DNA of 64,000 bases from JAVBPR01 sp031549485 (GCA_031549485.1 JAVBPR010000015.1:1-64000); one strand, 5' to 3'; positions 24,543 to 33,896 are shown, counted from the stretch's first letter. A program made the numbers and translations. Notes: a model not told the origin generated them from the sequence alone.

Positions 24543-26423
24543 GTGCCGGACAAAAAGCAGAGTTACGCCGAAAACGCAGTGAAAAAAAGCTTTTTCATCC
24601 GCTTTCTTACAATCATTGCGGATTGGTTTTATAAAGCCGTTTCGCAGTCCGCCATTGCCGGATTTTTCACAAGCCGAAGCAAGTTTGACGAAAAAATCCA
24701 CAAAAGCTTTGTGTATAACAAAATCATTTCGCCGCCGCTTTCTTTTTTGCGGAAAAGCAAAATCGCCATTGCAAAACAGGTTGAAAAAAGCGTTATCTTC
24801 GGGCTTTTATCCGAAACGCTCGATAATTTTTTGAATTCTTCGCTCCGGTCGTTCGGGGCCGGGCTTCTTGCATATGGCGCGGTTTCTTTTGTAATCGGCG
24901 CGGCGTTTATCAAAGGCGGAATCGAGGAAATTTTAAGCCTGAAATTCGGCGTTGCCGTGGGGATTGCCTTTTGCGGGCTGCTGCTCCTTTTCTACAAGAA
25001 AAATATCGCCACCGGCGTTTACGAGAGCTTTGTTTTCCGATTTTTCTTTGTATCGGTTGCGGGTTTCCGCCCCGAATTTTTCACAAAACACGAAAAAAGC
25101 GCGGACAAGCAAATGGTCTTTTTGGTCATCGGCGGACTTTTGGGGCTGCTGACGCTATTCATTCCGGTATACTATATACCGCTTGCGGCGGTCGCGCTGA
25201 TTCTCGGGCTCACCCTTCTTAAAAGCCCGGAGTTCGGCGTTATATGTGTTCTTTTTTGTATTCCGTTTTTGCCGACTATGATGCTCGCGGCGCTTTGCGC
25301 GGCGACCTTTATCGCGTTTTTGCTGAAACTTGCTATCGGCAGACGGTCGATGAAAGCGGACGGAACCTTTATTTTCACCGTTTTATTTGCTTTTACCATT
25401 GCGGTTTCGGCGTTTAACTCGCATTTTCGGGCGAGCAGCCTGCAGATAGCGATGCTGTATTACGCATTTATCTCGGCCGCGATTGTCGCGGCAAACACGA
25501 TAAAAACAAAAAAACTTATGATAAAAGCGGTGACGGCGCTTCTCACAGGCGGCCTGCTCAGCGCGGCGCTCGGAGTTTATCAGCGGGTTGTCGGGCTTGA
25601 AAAATCGCTTGTCTGGGTTGATACGACCATGTTTAAAGATATCGGCACAAGGGTTATCGGCTCGTTTGACAATCCGAACGTTTTCGGCGAATTTTTGGTT
25701 ATGCTTTTGCCGATGGCGATTGCCGTTTTCTTTCTTTCAAAGAGAAACTATAAAATTTTGTCGGCCGCGCTTGTCGCGGTGCTCGGCGCGGCGCTTATTT
25801 TCACATATTCGCGCGGCGCGTGGCTTGGCGGACTTTTTTCGGTCGTTATTTTCCTTTGCTTTTACAGCATAAATTACTTCAAATTTTTCCTCTCGGGATT
25901 TTTGCTTGTCCCGTTTATACCGAAACTTTTGCCGAGCTCGATTTTAAACCGCTTCGGCAGTATCGGTGACATGGCCGACACATCGACAAGCTACCGCGTT
26001 TCGATTTGGCAGGCGGCCGTTAAGATGATGAACGCGTTTTGGGCGACCGGAATAGGGCTTGGCAGCCAGAACTTTACATATTATTATCCCGCTTTCGCGC
26101 TGTCGGGCGCGCAGTTTGCGCTTCACAGCCACAACCTTTATTTCCAGCTTGTTATCGAGATCGGCGCGCTCGGGCTTATCTGCTTCCTCTGCGCCGTAAT
26201 ATGGAGCTTCAAAAATGCCTTTATCGTCTACAAAAATTCGGAGGATAAGGTCCTGAAATTCATCATGATTGCGCTTGCCTGCGGAATTGTCGCGGTTTTG
26301 GTGCAGGCGCTTACCGATAATATTTGGTATAACTATCGGATTTTCCTCAGCTTTTGGATGCTTATCGGGCTTCTTTCGGGCGGATATAAGTGTTTCAGAG
26401 AGAATTGTGAGGCGTATGATTAA
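24543..26423 (+). CDS. O-antigen ligase/polymerase-like membrane protein
   Basis: 626 residues from a GTG start (AAAGGGGGAGAG upstream). About 12-13 predicted helices after a soluble N-terminal region (1-100). The Wzy/WaaL-type extracytoplasmic loop and motifs lie near residues 345-545: DIGTRVIGSFDNPNVFGEF, YSRGAWLGG, TGIGLGSQNF and HSHNLYFQLVIEIG. In a Gram-positive organism the likely job is polymerising or ligating a lipid-linked exopolysaccharide or secondary wall polymer. It overlaps the following glycosyltransferase by 8 bases. Confidence 0.85.
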   Translation: MPDKKQSYAENAVKKSFFIRFLTIIADWFYKAVSQSAIAGFFTSRSKFDEKIHKSFVYNKIISPPLSFLRKSKIAIAKQVEKSVIFGLLSETLDNFLNSSLRSFGAGLLAYGAVSFVIGAAFIKGGIEEILSLKFGVAVGIAFCGLLLLFYKKNIATGVYESFVFRFFFVSVAGFRPEFFTKHEKSADKQMVFLVIGGLLGLLTLFIPVYYIPLAAVALILGLTLLKSPEFGVICVLFCIPFLPTMMLAALCAATFIAFLLKLAIGRRSMKADGTFIFTVLFAFTIAVSAFNSHFRASSLQIAMLYYAFISAAIVAANTIKTKKLMIKAVTALLTGGLLSAALGVYQRVVGLEKSLVWVDTTMFKDIGTRVIGSFDNPNVFGEFLVMLLPMAIAVFFLSKRNYKILSAALVAVLGAALIFTYSRGAWLGGLFSVVIFLCFYSINYFKFFLSGFLLVPFIPKLLPSSILNRFGSIGDMADTSTSYRVSIWQAAVKMMNAFWATGIGLGSQNFTYYYPAFALSGAQFALHSHNLYFQLVIEIGALGLICFLCAVIWSFKNAFIVYKNSEDKVLKFIMIALACGIVAVLVQALTDNIWYNYRIFLSFWMLIGLLSGGYKCFRENCEAYD

Positions 26424-27501
26424 AGTAATGCATATCCTGTCTGACGGGAATATCGGCGGTGCGGGAATTTTCGTCGCGAACTACGCGAAAAGCCACAGCA
26501 AAGACAAAATAGCGCTGACCGTTGTTTTGCCGAAAAACGCGGCGATTTTGCCGAAACTCGAGGGCTGTTGCAAGATAATATCCTGCGACATGCCGCCCGA
26601 CAAATCGTTTTCAAAAGAAGCGTTTCGTGTTTTAAAAGAAATAATCAAAGCCGAAAAGCCCGACATCGTACATACGCACGGCAGCCTTTCGGGAAGACTT
26701 GCAGCGCGCTCGGCGGGGAAAACGAAAATCGTTTTTTCAAAACATACTTTGAGCAACGTTCCTTTCGGCCCCTCCAAAATCGTGCTCAGCGCAATAGGAA
26801 ATCTCACCTGCAACGCGGCGGTCGCCTGTTCAAAGGCGGCGGCGAAAAATCTTTTGGACTGCGGCACGAAAAAAAGCAAAATCCGCGTGATTTATAACGG
26901 CGTTTCGCCTGTTCCGGAAATTCCGGATGCGCGCGCGCAGCTTGGAATAGGCGAGGACGAGCTTGTGTTTTGCATCGTCGCGCGGCTTGCCGAAATCAAG
27001 GACCACAAGACTTTTTTGGCGGCGGCGGCGGACGCGAATTTGCCGAATGCGCGCTATCTTATTGCGGGCGGCGGCGAGCTTTACGACGAGCTTGTAACCG
27101 AGGCGAAGGAATTCGGGATTTTTAACAAATGCATTTTTACCGGCCAGCTAATATCGGCCGATGCGGTATATAACGCCGCGGATGTTTTCGTCATCTGTTC
27201 CAAAATGGAAAATCTGCCGCTCTCGCTTCTCGAGGCAATGAGCATAGGGCTTCCGGTGGCGGCGACAAATGTCGGCGGAATCCCCGAGACGGTCGACGAA
27301 AGCTGCGCGCTTTTCTCAAACCCCGGGGACTTCGAAAAGCTTTCCGAAAACTTTACAAAACTTGCCGATAGCGGGCTTCGGAAAAAGCTCGGCGATAGGG
27401 CAAGGGAAATTTATAACGAGAGATTCACATTAGAAATATGCACGAAAAATTTAGAAAATCTTTATTTTGAATTGCTTAAAAAGCGAAAGGGGGACGGCTG
27501 A
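26416..27501 (+). CDS. Glycosyltransferase family 4 protein
   Basis: 361 residues from the ATG at 26416 (GTGAGG upstream); the longer frame from 26269 is antisense-of-frame to the ligase gene and lacks an SD. GT-B fold: N-domain SDGNIGGAGIFVANYAK and THGSLSGRLAAR; C-domain nucleotide-sugar motif EAMSIGLPVAATNVGGIPE (about 273-291). Transfers a sugar from an activated donor, probably to the polymer handled by the Wzy-like protein. One base before the first DUF4330 gene. Confidence 0.88.
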   Translation: MIKVMHILSDGNIGGAGIFVANYAKSHSKDKIALTVVLPKNAAILPKLEGCCKIISCDMPPDKSFSKEAFRVLKEIIKAEKPDIVHTHGSLSGRLAARSAGKTKIVFSKHTLSNVPFGPSKIVLSAIGNLTCNAAVACSKAAAKNLLDCGTKKSKIRVIYNGVSPVPEIPDARAQLGIGEDELVFCIVARLAEIKDHKTFLAAAADANLPNARYLIAGGGELYDELVTEAKEFGIFNKCIFTGQLISADAVYNAADVFVICSKMENLPLSLLEAMSIGLPVAATNVGGIPETVDESCALFSNPGDFEKLSENFTKLADSGLRKKLGDRAREIYNERFTLEICTKNLENLYFELLKKRKGDG

Positions 27502-27502
27502 T

Positions 27503-27979
27503 ATGGAGAAAATGAAAAGAAAGATAAATTTTATTGATATTTTGGTCGCGGTGCTTTTGGTCGCGGCGGCTGTTGCGGTATTTTTCTTCTTTTCCGGCAA
27601 AGAGGCAAAAGGGGCGACCGATACCGAGCAGGCACATTTTACACTTGAGGTGACCGGCATTCCCGAAGTTTTGAAAGATGCGCCAAAGGTCGGCGACACC
27701 GTTTCCGAGAAAAAGACGCTTTCGAAAATCGGAGTTATAGAAAAGGTTGAGGCGGTTCCGCAGGAAGAAAACGTGCTCAACTCACTTACCGGCGAATACG
27801 TAAAAGCGGCCATTCCCGGCAGATATAAGCTGTATATCACCTGCAAAGGAACGGCGACTCTTGCGTCCAACAAGCTTGTTTTCGGCGATTTCACAATGGG
27901 TGTCGGAACGGCGGTAAATATTCAAAGCAAGCATTTTGCAAGCGAAACCGTCTGCATTGCGATTGAAAAGGGGGAATAA
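27503..27979 (+). CDS. DUF4330 domain protein, copy 1
   Basis: 158 residues from the ATG at 27503. One N-terminal membrane helix (about 9-30, FIDILVAVLLVAAAVAVFFF), then an extracytoplasmic beta-rich domain with VGDTVSEKKTLSKIGVIEKV and the C-terminal VGTAVNIQSKHFASE. DUF4330 proteins have no assigned function. It is in tandem with a second DUF4330 gene (3-base gap) behind a polymerase-like and a GT4 gene, which suggests a part in export or assembly of the polymer. Confidence 0.8.
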   Translation: MEKMKRKINFIDILVAVLLVAAAVAVFFFFSGKEAKGATDTEQAHFTLEVTGIPEVLKDAPKVGDTVSEKKTLSKIGVIEKVEAVPQEENVLNSLTGEYVKAAIPGRYKLYITCKGTATLASNKLVFGDFTMGVGTAVNIQSKHFASETVCIAIEKGE

Positions 27980-27982
27980 GCG

Positions 27983-28462
27983 ATGAAAGAAAATAAATTT
28001 TTCAAAAGATTCAGCATATTCGACCTGCTTATAGTCGTTTTGATTATTTTTGCCGCGGTGATGGCGTTCGGCAGCGGATTTCTCTCAAAACCTGCGGCGG
28101 GCGATAAAGCGGCGACCCTTGAATATACCGTTTCGATAATCGGAGTTCGCCAGAATACGGTGGACGCGATAAAAAGCGGCATGGGGCTTCTCGACGGGGA
28201 AACAGGCTCGGCAATAGGCGAAATCACAAGCGTCGCGGTTACCGAAGACTTGGAGCCGATTCGTCTTGCGGACGGAACGATAAAACAGGTTTCGGTTCCC
28301 GAAAGATTTAACGTAACCGTAACGGTTCGGTCAAGCGGCTCGGAAAACGACCTCGGATATTACGCAAACGGAAGGCAGATTGCGCCGGCGGGCGATATTA
28401 AAATCGTCGGGACAGGACTATCCACAAACGGCAGAATAATATCTGTCGCGACAGTTGCATAA
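27983..28462 (+). CDS. DUF4330 domain protein, copy 2
   Basis: 159 residues with the same architecture as copy 1: a charged N-terminus, a membrane helix (about 11-33), then an outer domain with a similar segment order (IGEITSVAVTEDLEP matching GVIEKVEAVPQEE, and a final SxGRIISV strand). Identity with copy 1 is low, so the duplication is old. Last gene of the 24543-28462 cluster; a separate promoter drives the next gene. Confidence 0.78.
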   Translation: MKENKFFKRFSIFDLLIVVLIIFAAVMAFGSGFLSKPAAGDKAATLEYTVSIIGVRQNTVDAIKSGMGLLDGETGSAIGEITSVAVTEDLEPIRLADGTIKQVSVPERFNVTVTVRSSGSENDLGYYANGRQIAPAGDIKIVGTGLSTNGRIISVATVA

Positions 28463-28471
28463 GTAATATTG

Positions 28472-28500
28472 TTGACGAAATCCGGTTTTAGTATTAAAAT
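28472..28500 (+). promoter_or_regulatory. SigA-like promoter of crh
   Basis: TTGACG (28472-28477), a 17-bp spacer and TAAAAT (28495-28500); the crh start follows at 28537. Confidence 0.65.
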
Positions 28501-28536
28501 ACTTTATAATGTAAAAATGTTTGGAGTGTTTTTAGT

Positions 28537-28800
28537 TTGTATAGCATGGATATTACGGTAAAAAATCAGGTTGGACTTCAAGCCCGCCCTGCAACATATT
28601 TCATTCAGAAGGCTAATGAGTTCAAAGCTTCTGTCTGGATAGAAAAGGGAAACAGAAGGGTTAACGCGAAAAGCCTTCTCGGCGTTCTTTCGCTTGGGAT
28701 TTCGCAGGATGTAACGATTAAAATCACGGCGGACGGCCCCGACGAAGAAGCCGCTGTAAGCGCGCTTGCGGAGCTTGTTGAAAATAATTTCAACGAATAA
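28537..28800 (+). CDS. crh: Crh-like HPr protein (catabolite repression, no active-site His)
   Basis: 87 residues from a TTG start (GGAG about ten bases upstream; a later ATG at 28546 is too far from the SD). HPr fold, but the PTS phosphorylation site reads GLQARPATYF: the catalytic His-15 is Gln. The regulatory serine is kept in VNAKSLLGVLSLGI (Ser-46 equivalent). This is the Bacillus Crh pattern: no phosphotransfer from enzyme I, but HPr kinase can phosphorylate Ser-46 for CcpA co-repression. Monocistronic, with promoter and terminator of its own. Confidence 0.88.
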   Translation: MYSMDITVKNQVGLQARPATYFIQKANEFKASVWIEKGNRRVNAKSLLGVLSLGISQDVTIKITADGPDEEAAVSALAELVENNFNE

Positions 28801-28893
28801 TCGCAAGTAGGTTTTTAAAGAGAAACTTCCGCGCGGCGGAAAAGATGATTTTATTCCCGCTTTAAAAAAGTTTCGGGAGTTTATCAAAAACAA

Positions 28894-28924
28894 AAAACGC
28901 TGAGAGAAATTTCGGCGTTTTGCT
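28894..28924 (+). terminator. Terminator downstream of crh
   Basis: AAAACGC-TGA (28894-28903) pairs with TCG-GCGTTTT (28912-28921, one G-T pair), but is followed by few Ts (TTTTGCTTG). It lies about 95 bases after the stop. Confidence 0.55.
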
Positions 28925-29037
28925 TGCGGTTTTACGCTTTACTATGTTAACATGATAAAAAAGAAAATTGTTTCGGAAGACCGGAGAATTCTTTTGAAAC
29001 AATCAAATTTAAATTAAAAAAAATGAGGAGAAAACAA

Positions 29038-29904
29038 ATGAAAAAAATTATTGCGCTTCTTCTTGTCGCGATTTTTGCGGCTGCTATGTTCACAGGATGT
29101 GCCGCGAAAACCCCCGATACCGATCCTGCAGACGGCGAAAACGAAACGCCGGACACAGGCGACCTTGTCACCGATGACGGTGCGGGCGAGTCGTACGACA
29201 AAGTTATGGCAGACAAAAAACTTATAATCGGCCTTGACGACACTTTTGTCCCGATGGGCTTCCGCGAGAACGGCGAGCTTGTCGGTTTTGATATCGACCT
29301 TGCGCGCTCGGTTTGTGAAGAAATGGGCGTTGAAGCTGTTTTCCAGCCTATTGTCTGGAGAGCAAAAGAACTTGAGCTTAAAACAAGAAAAATCGACTGT
29401 ATTTGGAACGGCATGAGCGACACCGCAAAAAGACAGACGACAATGTCGCTTTCAAAGCACTATCTCAACAACCGCATAATCATAATGACCAACAGCAATG
29501 TCACGATAAACAGCTTTGAAGACCTCAAAAACTACAATATCGGAACACAAAAAGCAAGCTCGGCACTCGAGATGATGCAGGAGCACCCGCTTTACGACAC
29601 TTTTAAATCTAAGGTTTCGGAATTCGACACTTACGACGAAGTTATAATGGATATGAGAACCGGCAGAATCGACGTTATGGTCGTTGACGAAGTTCTCGGC
29701 GAATATAAAAACGCGAAGCTCGGCGGAATTTTCGGCGTTTCTGAAGTGAATTTCGGCGATGATTTCTATGTTATCGGATTTAGAAAACAGGACGCAAAGC
29801 TTACAGCGGCTATCAATGACGCGCTTGCGAAAGTTATCGACTCGGGCAGAGCGGAAGAATTGTCCGAAAAATGGTTCGGAAGATATCTCGTTATAAGCGA
29901 ATAA
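29038..29904 (+). CDS. Amino-acid ABC transporter substrate-binding lipoprotein
   Basis: 288 residues from the ATG at 29038 (GAGGAGAAAACAA upstream; the frame opens at 29023). Lipoprotein signal with lipobox FTGC, lipidated Cys at about residue 20, then an acidic linker. The SBP_bac_3 domain (about 52-288) has LIIGLDDTFVPMGFREN, GFDIDLARSVCEEMGV and DVMVVDEVLGEY. It captures a polar amino acid outside the cell for the permease and ATPase encoded next. Specificity (Gln, Cys, Arg or other) cannot be set from sequence. Confidence 0.9.
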   Translation: MKKIIALLLVAIFAAAMFTGCAAKTPDTDPADGENETPDTGDLVTDDGAGESYDKVMADKKLIIGLDDTFVPMGFRENGELVGFDIDLARSVCEEMGVEAVFQPIVWRAKELELKTRKIDCIWNGMSDTAKRQTTMSLSKHYLNNRIIIMTNSNVTINSFEDLKNYNIGTQKASSALEMMQEHPLYDTFKSKVSEFDTYDEVIMDMRTGRIDVMVVDEVLGEYKNAKLGGIFGVSEVNFGDDFYVIGFRKQDAKLTAAINDALAKVIDSGRAEELSEKWFGRYLVISE

Positions 29905-29943
29905 ATCCGCCGCGGCAAATAAAGCCGCGCTTTGGAGCATTAA

Positions 29944-30666
29944 ATGATAGATAAACTGCAAGTTCTGTGGCCCTCGCTTTTAAGCGGAACACTTATGCTG
30001 CTGAAAATATTTTCGCTTACCATCGTGTTTTCGCTTCCTCTCGGGCTGTTCATTTCGTTTGGGAAAATGGTAAAGGTCACGAAAAAGGGAAACCCGGTTG
30101 CAACCTTTTTTAAGACGGTAATAAGGTGCGCCGCCGAGATTTACATTTGGGTGTTTCGCGGCACGCCGCTTTTGCTGCAGCTGTTTTTCTTTGTTTACGG
30201 CGTTCCGCTTTTGGTTATGCCGTTTTGGCCCGAATTCGGCCGCCAGTTTTCGAGGATAAATTGCGCTATTTTCACCTTTATTTTAAATTACGCCGCATAC
30301 TTTGCGGAGATTTTCAGGGCGGGAATAGAATCGATTGACAAAGGCCAGCACGAGGCGGCAAAATCACTTTCGTTCAAGCCTTTTCAAACGATGCGATATA
30401 TCATAATCCCGCAGGCCGTAAAGCGTGTTATTCCGCCTATTGCAAACGAAACGATAACCCTTGTAAAAGACACCGCGCTTTGCACCGCCGTTGCGGTGCC
30501 GGAGCTTATGAAAGCGGTTACCGATTATGTCAATGCGGAGTCGGATCCGTCGGTTTACTTTTTTGCGGCGGCGATTTATCTTTCGCTGACGCTTGTTCTG
30601 ACCTTTGCCGCAAACGCTGTTGAAAAGCGGTTTTCAAAACATGAGGCGGAGGAAAAAGCGCGATGA
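29944..30666 (+). CDS. Amino-acid ABC transporter permease
   Basis: 240 residues, HisMQ/GlnP-type permease with about five helices. The inner-membrane EAA loop is ESIDKGQHEAAKSLSFKPF (about 137-155) and the early VFRGTPLLLQLFF segment is typical. Stop codon overlaps the ATPase gene start (ATGA). Forms the membrane channel of the importer. Confidence 0.92.
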   Translation: MIDKLQVLWPSLLSGTLMLLKIFSLTIVFSLPLGLFISFGKMVKVTKKGNPVATFFKTVIRCAAEIYIWVFRGTPLLLQLFFFVYGVPLLVMPFWPEFGRQFSRINCAIFTFILNYAAYFAEIFRAGIESIDKGQHEAAKSLSFKPFQTMRYIIIPQAVKRVIPPIANETITLVKDTALCTAVAVPELMKAVTDYVNAESDPSVYFFAAAIYLSLTLVLTFAANAVEKRFSKHEAEEKAR

Positions 30667-31409
30667 AAAAGATTCTGCAAATGCAAAATATAACAAAGAA
30701 TTTCGGGCGTTTTGCCGCGCTTAAAGGAATAAATATAGAGGTTAGCGAGGGCGAGGCGGTCGCGATTATCGGTTCCTCCGGCTCGGGAAAATCGACCTTG
30801 CTTCGCTGCGTGAATAATCTCGAGAAAATTTCGGGCGGAACAATCGAAATAGACGGCGAAAAAATCGCCGAAAACGGCAGATACAAAAGCGAAAAAGAGG
30901 TCAGAAGAATCTGCGGCAAAACAGCGATGGTTTTTCAGAATTTCAATCTTTTTCCGCACCTGACCTGCCTTGAAAACATAATGATAACGCCGCAGAAAAT
31001 CTTGAAGCAGGAAAAGGCCGCGGTTGAAAAACGTGCGCGCGACCTCCTTGAAACGGTCGGGCTTGCCTATAAGGCGGACGCCTACCCCGAAAAACTTTCG
31101 GGCGGTCAAAAGCAGCGCGTTGCGATTGCGCGCGCGCTTGCAATAAACCCCACCCTAATGCTTTTTGACGAGCCTACTTCAGCGCTTGATCCCGAAATCA
31201 CAAACGAGGTCGTCTCGGTTATCGCCGATCTTGCAAAGCGGAAAATGACCATGTTGATTGTCACGCATGATATGCGCTTTGCGCGAGAGGCGGCATCAAG
31301 AGTTATTTATCTCGACGAGGGTGAGATTCTCGAGCAGGGAACACCGGCCGAGATTTTCGACAGCCCGAAAAGCGAGCGGCTTAAAACATTTCTAAGTGCG
31401 CTTTACTAA
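30663..31409 (+). CDS. Amino-acid ABC transporter ATP-binding protein
   Basis: 248 residues. Walker A GSSGSGKST (about 38), Q-loop VFQNFNLFPHLT, signature LSGGQKQRVAIARAL (about 143) and Walker B LMLFDEP, H-loop VTHD. GlnQ/HisP family ATPase; last gene of the importer operon, followed by a strong terminator. Confidence 0.94.
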   Translation: MKKILQMQNITKNFGRFAALKGINIEVSEGEAVAIIGSSGSGKSTLLRCVNNLEKISGGTIEIDGEKIAENGRYKSEKEVRRICGKTAMVFQNFNLFPHLTCLENIMITPQKILKQEKAAVEKRARDLLETVGLAYKADAYPEKLSGGQKQRVAIARALAINPTLMLFDEPTSALDPEITNEVVSVIADLAKRKMTMLIVTHDMRFAREAASRVIYLDEGEILEQGTPAEIFDSPKSERLKTFLSALY

Positions 31410-31486
31410 TTGCTATCTTTGGAGAGCTCTTTTTCGCTCTTCTTCGATATATTCTCCTTCCCCACCATAGCGGAGAAATTAGCTGA

Positions 31487-31521
31487 AAAAATAACACGCC
31501 GATATGGCGTGTTATTTTTTT
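31487..31521 (+). terminator. Terminator of the amino-acid importer operon
   Basis: 14-bp perfect stem (31487-31500 with 31506-31519, loop GATAT) with a T7 run. Confidence 0.92.
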
Positions 31522-31704
31522 GTCTGAAAACTTAAAAAGATAGGGAAGTGACAGCCGTTTATAGGCATAAATAAATTTTTTGCGGCCTATTTTAAAGCGC
31601 GAAAAATTCTGTTATGATAGGGTTACGTTTATATAGAGTGCCGCGGCGAAAATCGCGAAGCCGCCATTTTGAAGCCGCCCCCCAAAACCGCAAAGGGAGA
31701 AAAT

Positions 31705-32952
31705 ATGAAGCGCTTCTTTAAAAATGCTGTTTTAATTATTATTGTTGCCGCTATGCTTTGCGCATGCAGCGCGGAAAGCAGCCCGGCCGAAAGCCCGACC
31801 GATAGTGAATCCCAGGAAAATCCGCTTTCGAAAATCGTTCCGGAAAAAGAAAGCTATGTTATCTCAAATTATATGAGCCTCAAATCCGGCGTTCCGGGAA
31901 CAGCTTTTGCGCCGCCTCCGGAGAGCTCGTCGATTCCAAGCGGGCTTGCTTGGGTTGCCGAAAATGCGCTAATTACCGGGGATTTCTCCGAGCTTTACAG
32001 CTTTACTTTTCCAAAGGAGCAATCAATTACCCCGGAACAGTTCGCCGCGCTTCGGATTGCGGAGCCTTCGGCTGCCGCAGTGAAAAATCTTGCGGATAAA
32101 ATAGCCGCCGACAGCAGCGCGGTTATTGCACTCGCGCTTGCTAATCTCGATGCCGACGAAAAAAACGAAGTTTTCGTATATCTCGACAGCAAAAAGGCCG
32201 GAGAGTTCGGCGAAATCTATATTTTAAAAGAAAACGGACAGGGAAGTTTTGAATTATCCTTCGATTCCGGCGGCATCGTTTTTTACAATTTTAATTCCCG
32301 CCTATTGCAATATGAAGGCAAGTGGGCGCTGCTTGCTTTTGATATGGATTTTGATTTGAAAACAATACAGGGCGTGCATCTTTATTCTTTTAAGGACGGC
32401 CGCCTTTTTGAAGATATGAATATAAGCAGGGCAAGCGACAAACTTTTTATTCTCTCGAAAAGCGGAGACAAAAATATGGACGCGCTCTTGACCGATACGA
32501 AAAAAGATGCGAAAGCCCTTGTGAAATTTGCGCTTACGCAGAGAAGCGGCGCGCTTTATAAATCGGGCGGCGATGCGGCGCAGAAGGTCTCGGGCAGCCT
32601 TTACGCGACCGACATAAATAACGACGGAACAGACGAATATTTCGAAACTTATCTTTTTCTGCCCGATGATAAATCGCAGATGTATCTTTCGGACAGCTGG
32701 TATGCCGACAAGGAAACGACAAAAAAGATAGACGTCAGTTTCGGCGATACCAACGAAAATTTCGTGCTTCACCAAATGTGGACGGGCACATATGAGGGCA
32801 AAACCTTGATTTACAGGCTCACCCGCTGCGTAAATTCGGAGGCGTTTTATCTCAATGTTTTCGAGATAAAAGGGGAAACGGCGTCTTCTCTTTTCGGGCT
32901 TGGCTTTATCTATTCCAAAAAACTTGAGCCGACTTTGAAAACTTTAAACTAA
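31705..32952 (+). CDS. Predicted lipoprotein of unknown function
   Basis: 415 residues from the ATG at 31705 (AAAGGGAGAAAAT upstream; an open frame from 31669 has no SD). Signal peptide with lipobox LCAC (Cys 21), a Ser/Glu/Pro linker, then a large globular domain. It contains two or more Asp/Asn-rich strands of FG-GAP/EF-hand-like look (LANLDADEKNEVFVYLDS; TDINNDGTDEYFETYLF), suggesting calcium-stabilised beta repeats. I do not recognise a specific family. It stands alone between terminators; the 295 bases upstream hold a terminator, an ATAGGC/GCCTAT inverted pair and no other gene. Confidence 0.7.
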   Translation: MKRFFKNAVLIIIVAAMLCACSAESSPAESPTDSESQENPLSKIVPEKESYVISNYMSLKSGVPGTAFAPPPESSSIPSGLAWVAENALITGDFSELYSFTFPKEQSITPEQFAALRIAEPSAAAVKNLADKIAADSSAVIALALANLDADEKNEVFVYLDSKKAGEFGEIYILKENGQGSFELSFDSGGIVFYNFNSRLLQYEGKWALLAFDMDFDLKTIQGVHLYSFKDGRLFEDMNISRASDKLFILSKSGDKNMDALLTDTKKDAKALVKFALTQRSGALYKSGGDAAQKVSGSLYATDINNDGTDEYFETYLFLPDDKSQMYLSDSWYADKETTKKIDVSFGDTNENFVLHQMWTGTYEGKTLIYRLTRCVNSEAFYLNVFEIKGETASSLFGLGFIYSKKLEPTLKTLN

Positions 32953-32980
32953 AAATTTTGCCGCAAAAACGGCGCCGATA

Positions 32981-33020
32981 AAATAAGGACGGAACTAAGC
33001 CGTCCTTATTTCTTTTTTTA
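32981..33020 (+). terminator. Terminator of the lipoprotein gene
   Basis: AAATAAGGACGG (32981-32992) pairs perfectly with CCGTCCTTATTT (33000-33011), followed by CTTTTTTT. Confidence 0.92.
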
Positions 33021-33081
33021 TGTTTTTATATTAACTAAACTATGATATAATATTAACGAAAAAATTTATGGCAGGTGCGAT

Positions 33082-33894
33082 ATGAATATAGGACTTATTG
33101 GAGCGCAAAGTTTTCACAGCAAGGCTTTTTCCCAGATTTTCAACAGGGATAACCTTTTTCCCGGCTGCAAAATTACCGCGATTTGCGGTTCGGACGACAT
33201 CGAAAAAAGGGATGAGCTTGTAAGCGAATACGGAATTATAAACTGCCTTGAAACCGAGGCGGAGGTTATCGACACCTGCGACGCGGTTCTGATTACATAC
33301 CGGCTCGGCGAAATGCATGCGGCGCCGGCAATCACGGCGCTAAAGGCCGGAAAACCGTGCTTTATTGATAAGCCGCTTGTCCGAGACAGCGCGGAAATGG
33401 CGAAAATTATCGCAGCATCGAAAGAAGGCGGAGTTCCCTTTTGCGGCGGAACTACCCTGAAGGAGCTTCCCGCGGTTAAGGCGATAAAAAATGAAATTAC
33501 CCCCGGTGCTACCGTTATTATTGATTATAACGCCGATCCCGAAAGTCCTTTCGGCGGCTATGCTTTTTACGGCGCTCATTCGGCAGAGCTGCTTTTATTC
33601 CTTTGCGGAATCGATTACGAAAATATCGCGGTTTCGAGAAGCGGAAGGCAGTCTATGGTGCTTGCAAAATACGCCGACAGGCAGGGCGTTCTTGTCGCCT
33701 CCGAAATAAAAGAAGAGCTTGATATCGCCGTTTCGGGCGCGTTTACAAAAAATTATAATATAAAAATCGGCGACGCCTATATTTATATGGCGAAAAAATT
33801 TATAAATATGATTAAAACGCGCGAATTGCCGGATTCTTACGAGTTCCACAGCAAAACGGTCGAGCTTATAAACGAAATCGAAAGAGGGCTTTGA
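33082..33894 (+). CDS. Gfo/Idh/MocA-type NAD(P)-dependent oxidoreductase
   Basis: 270 residues, clearly shorter than the usual 330-390 for the family. The Rossmann start is IGLIGAQSFHSKAF. The conserved CFIDKPLVRD corresponds to the EKP motif carrying the catalytic Lys. The C-terminal sheet domain is reduced. Family members oxidise or reduce sugars, inositols and sugar acids. First gene of a five-gene sugar-acid operon, with the following LarA-like gene starting two bases later. SD GGCAGGTG upstream; a TATAAT-like -10 near 33044 lacks a good -35. Confidence 0.75.
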   Translation: MNIGLIGAQSFHSKAFSQIFNRDNLFPGCKITAICGSDDIEKRDELVSEYGIINCLETEAEVIDTCDAVLITYRLGEMHAAPAITALKAGKPCFIDKPLVRDSAEMAKIIAASKEGGVPFCGGTTLKELPAVKAIKNEITPGATVIIDYNADPESPFGGYAFYGAHSAELLLFLCGIDYENIAVSRSGRQSMVLAKYADRQGVLVASEIKEELDIAVSGAFTKNYNIKIGDAYIYMAKKFINMIKTRELPDSYEFHSKTVELINEIERGL

Positions 33895-33896
33895 TT

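Noticed and set aside
26269..26415. N-terminal extension of the glycosyltransferase
   Set aside because: It lies within the ligase gene in another frame, has no SD, and GT4 homology begins at the ATG at 26416.
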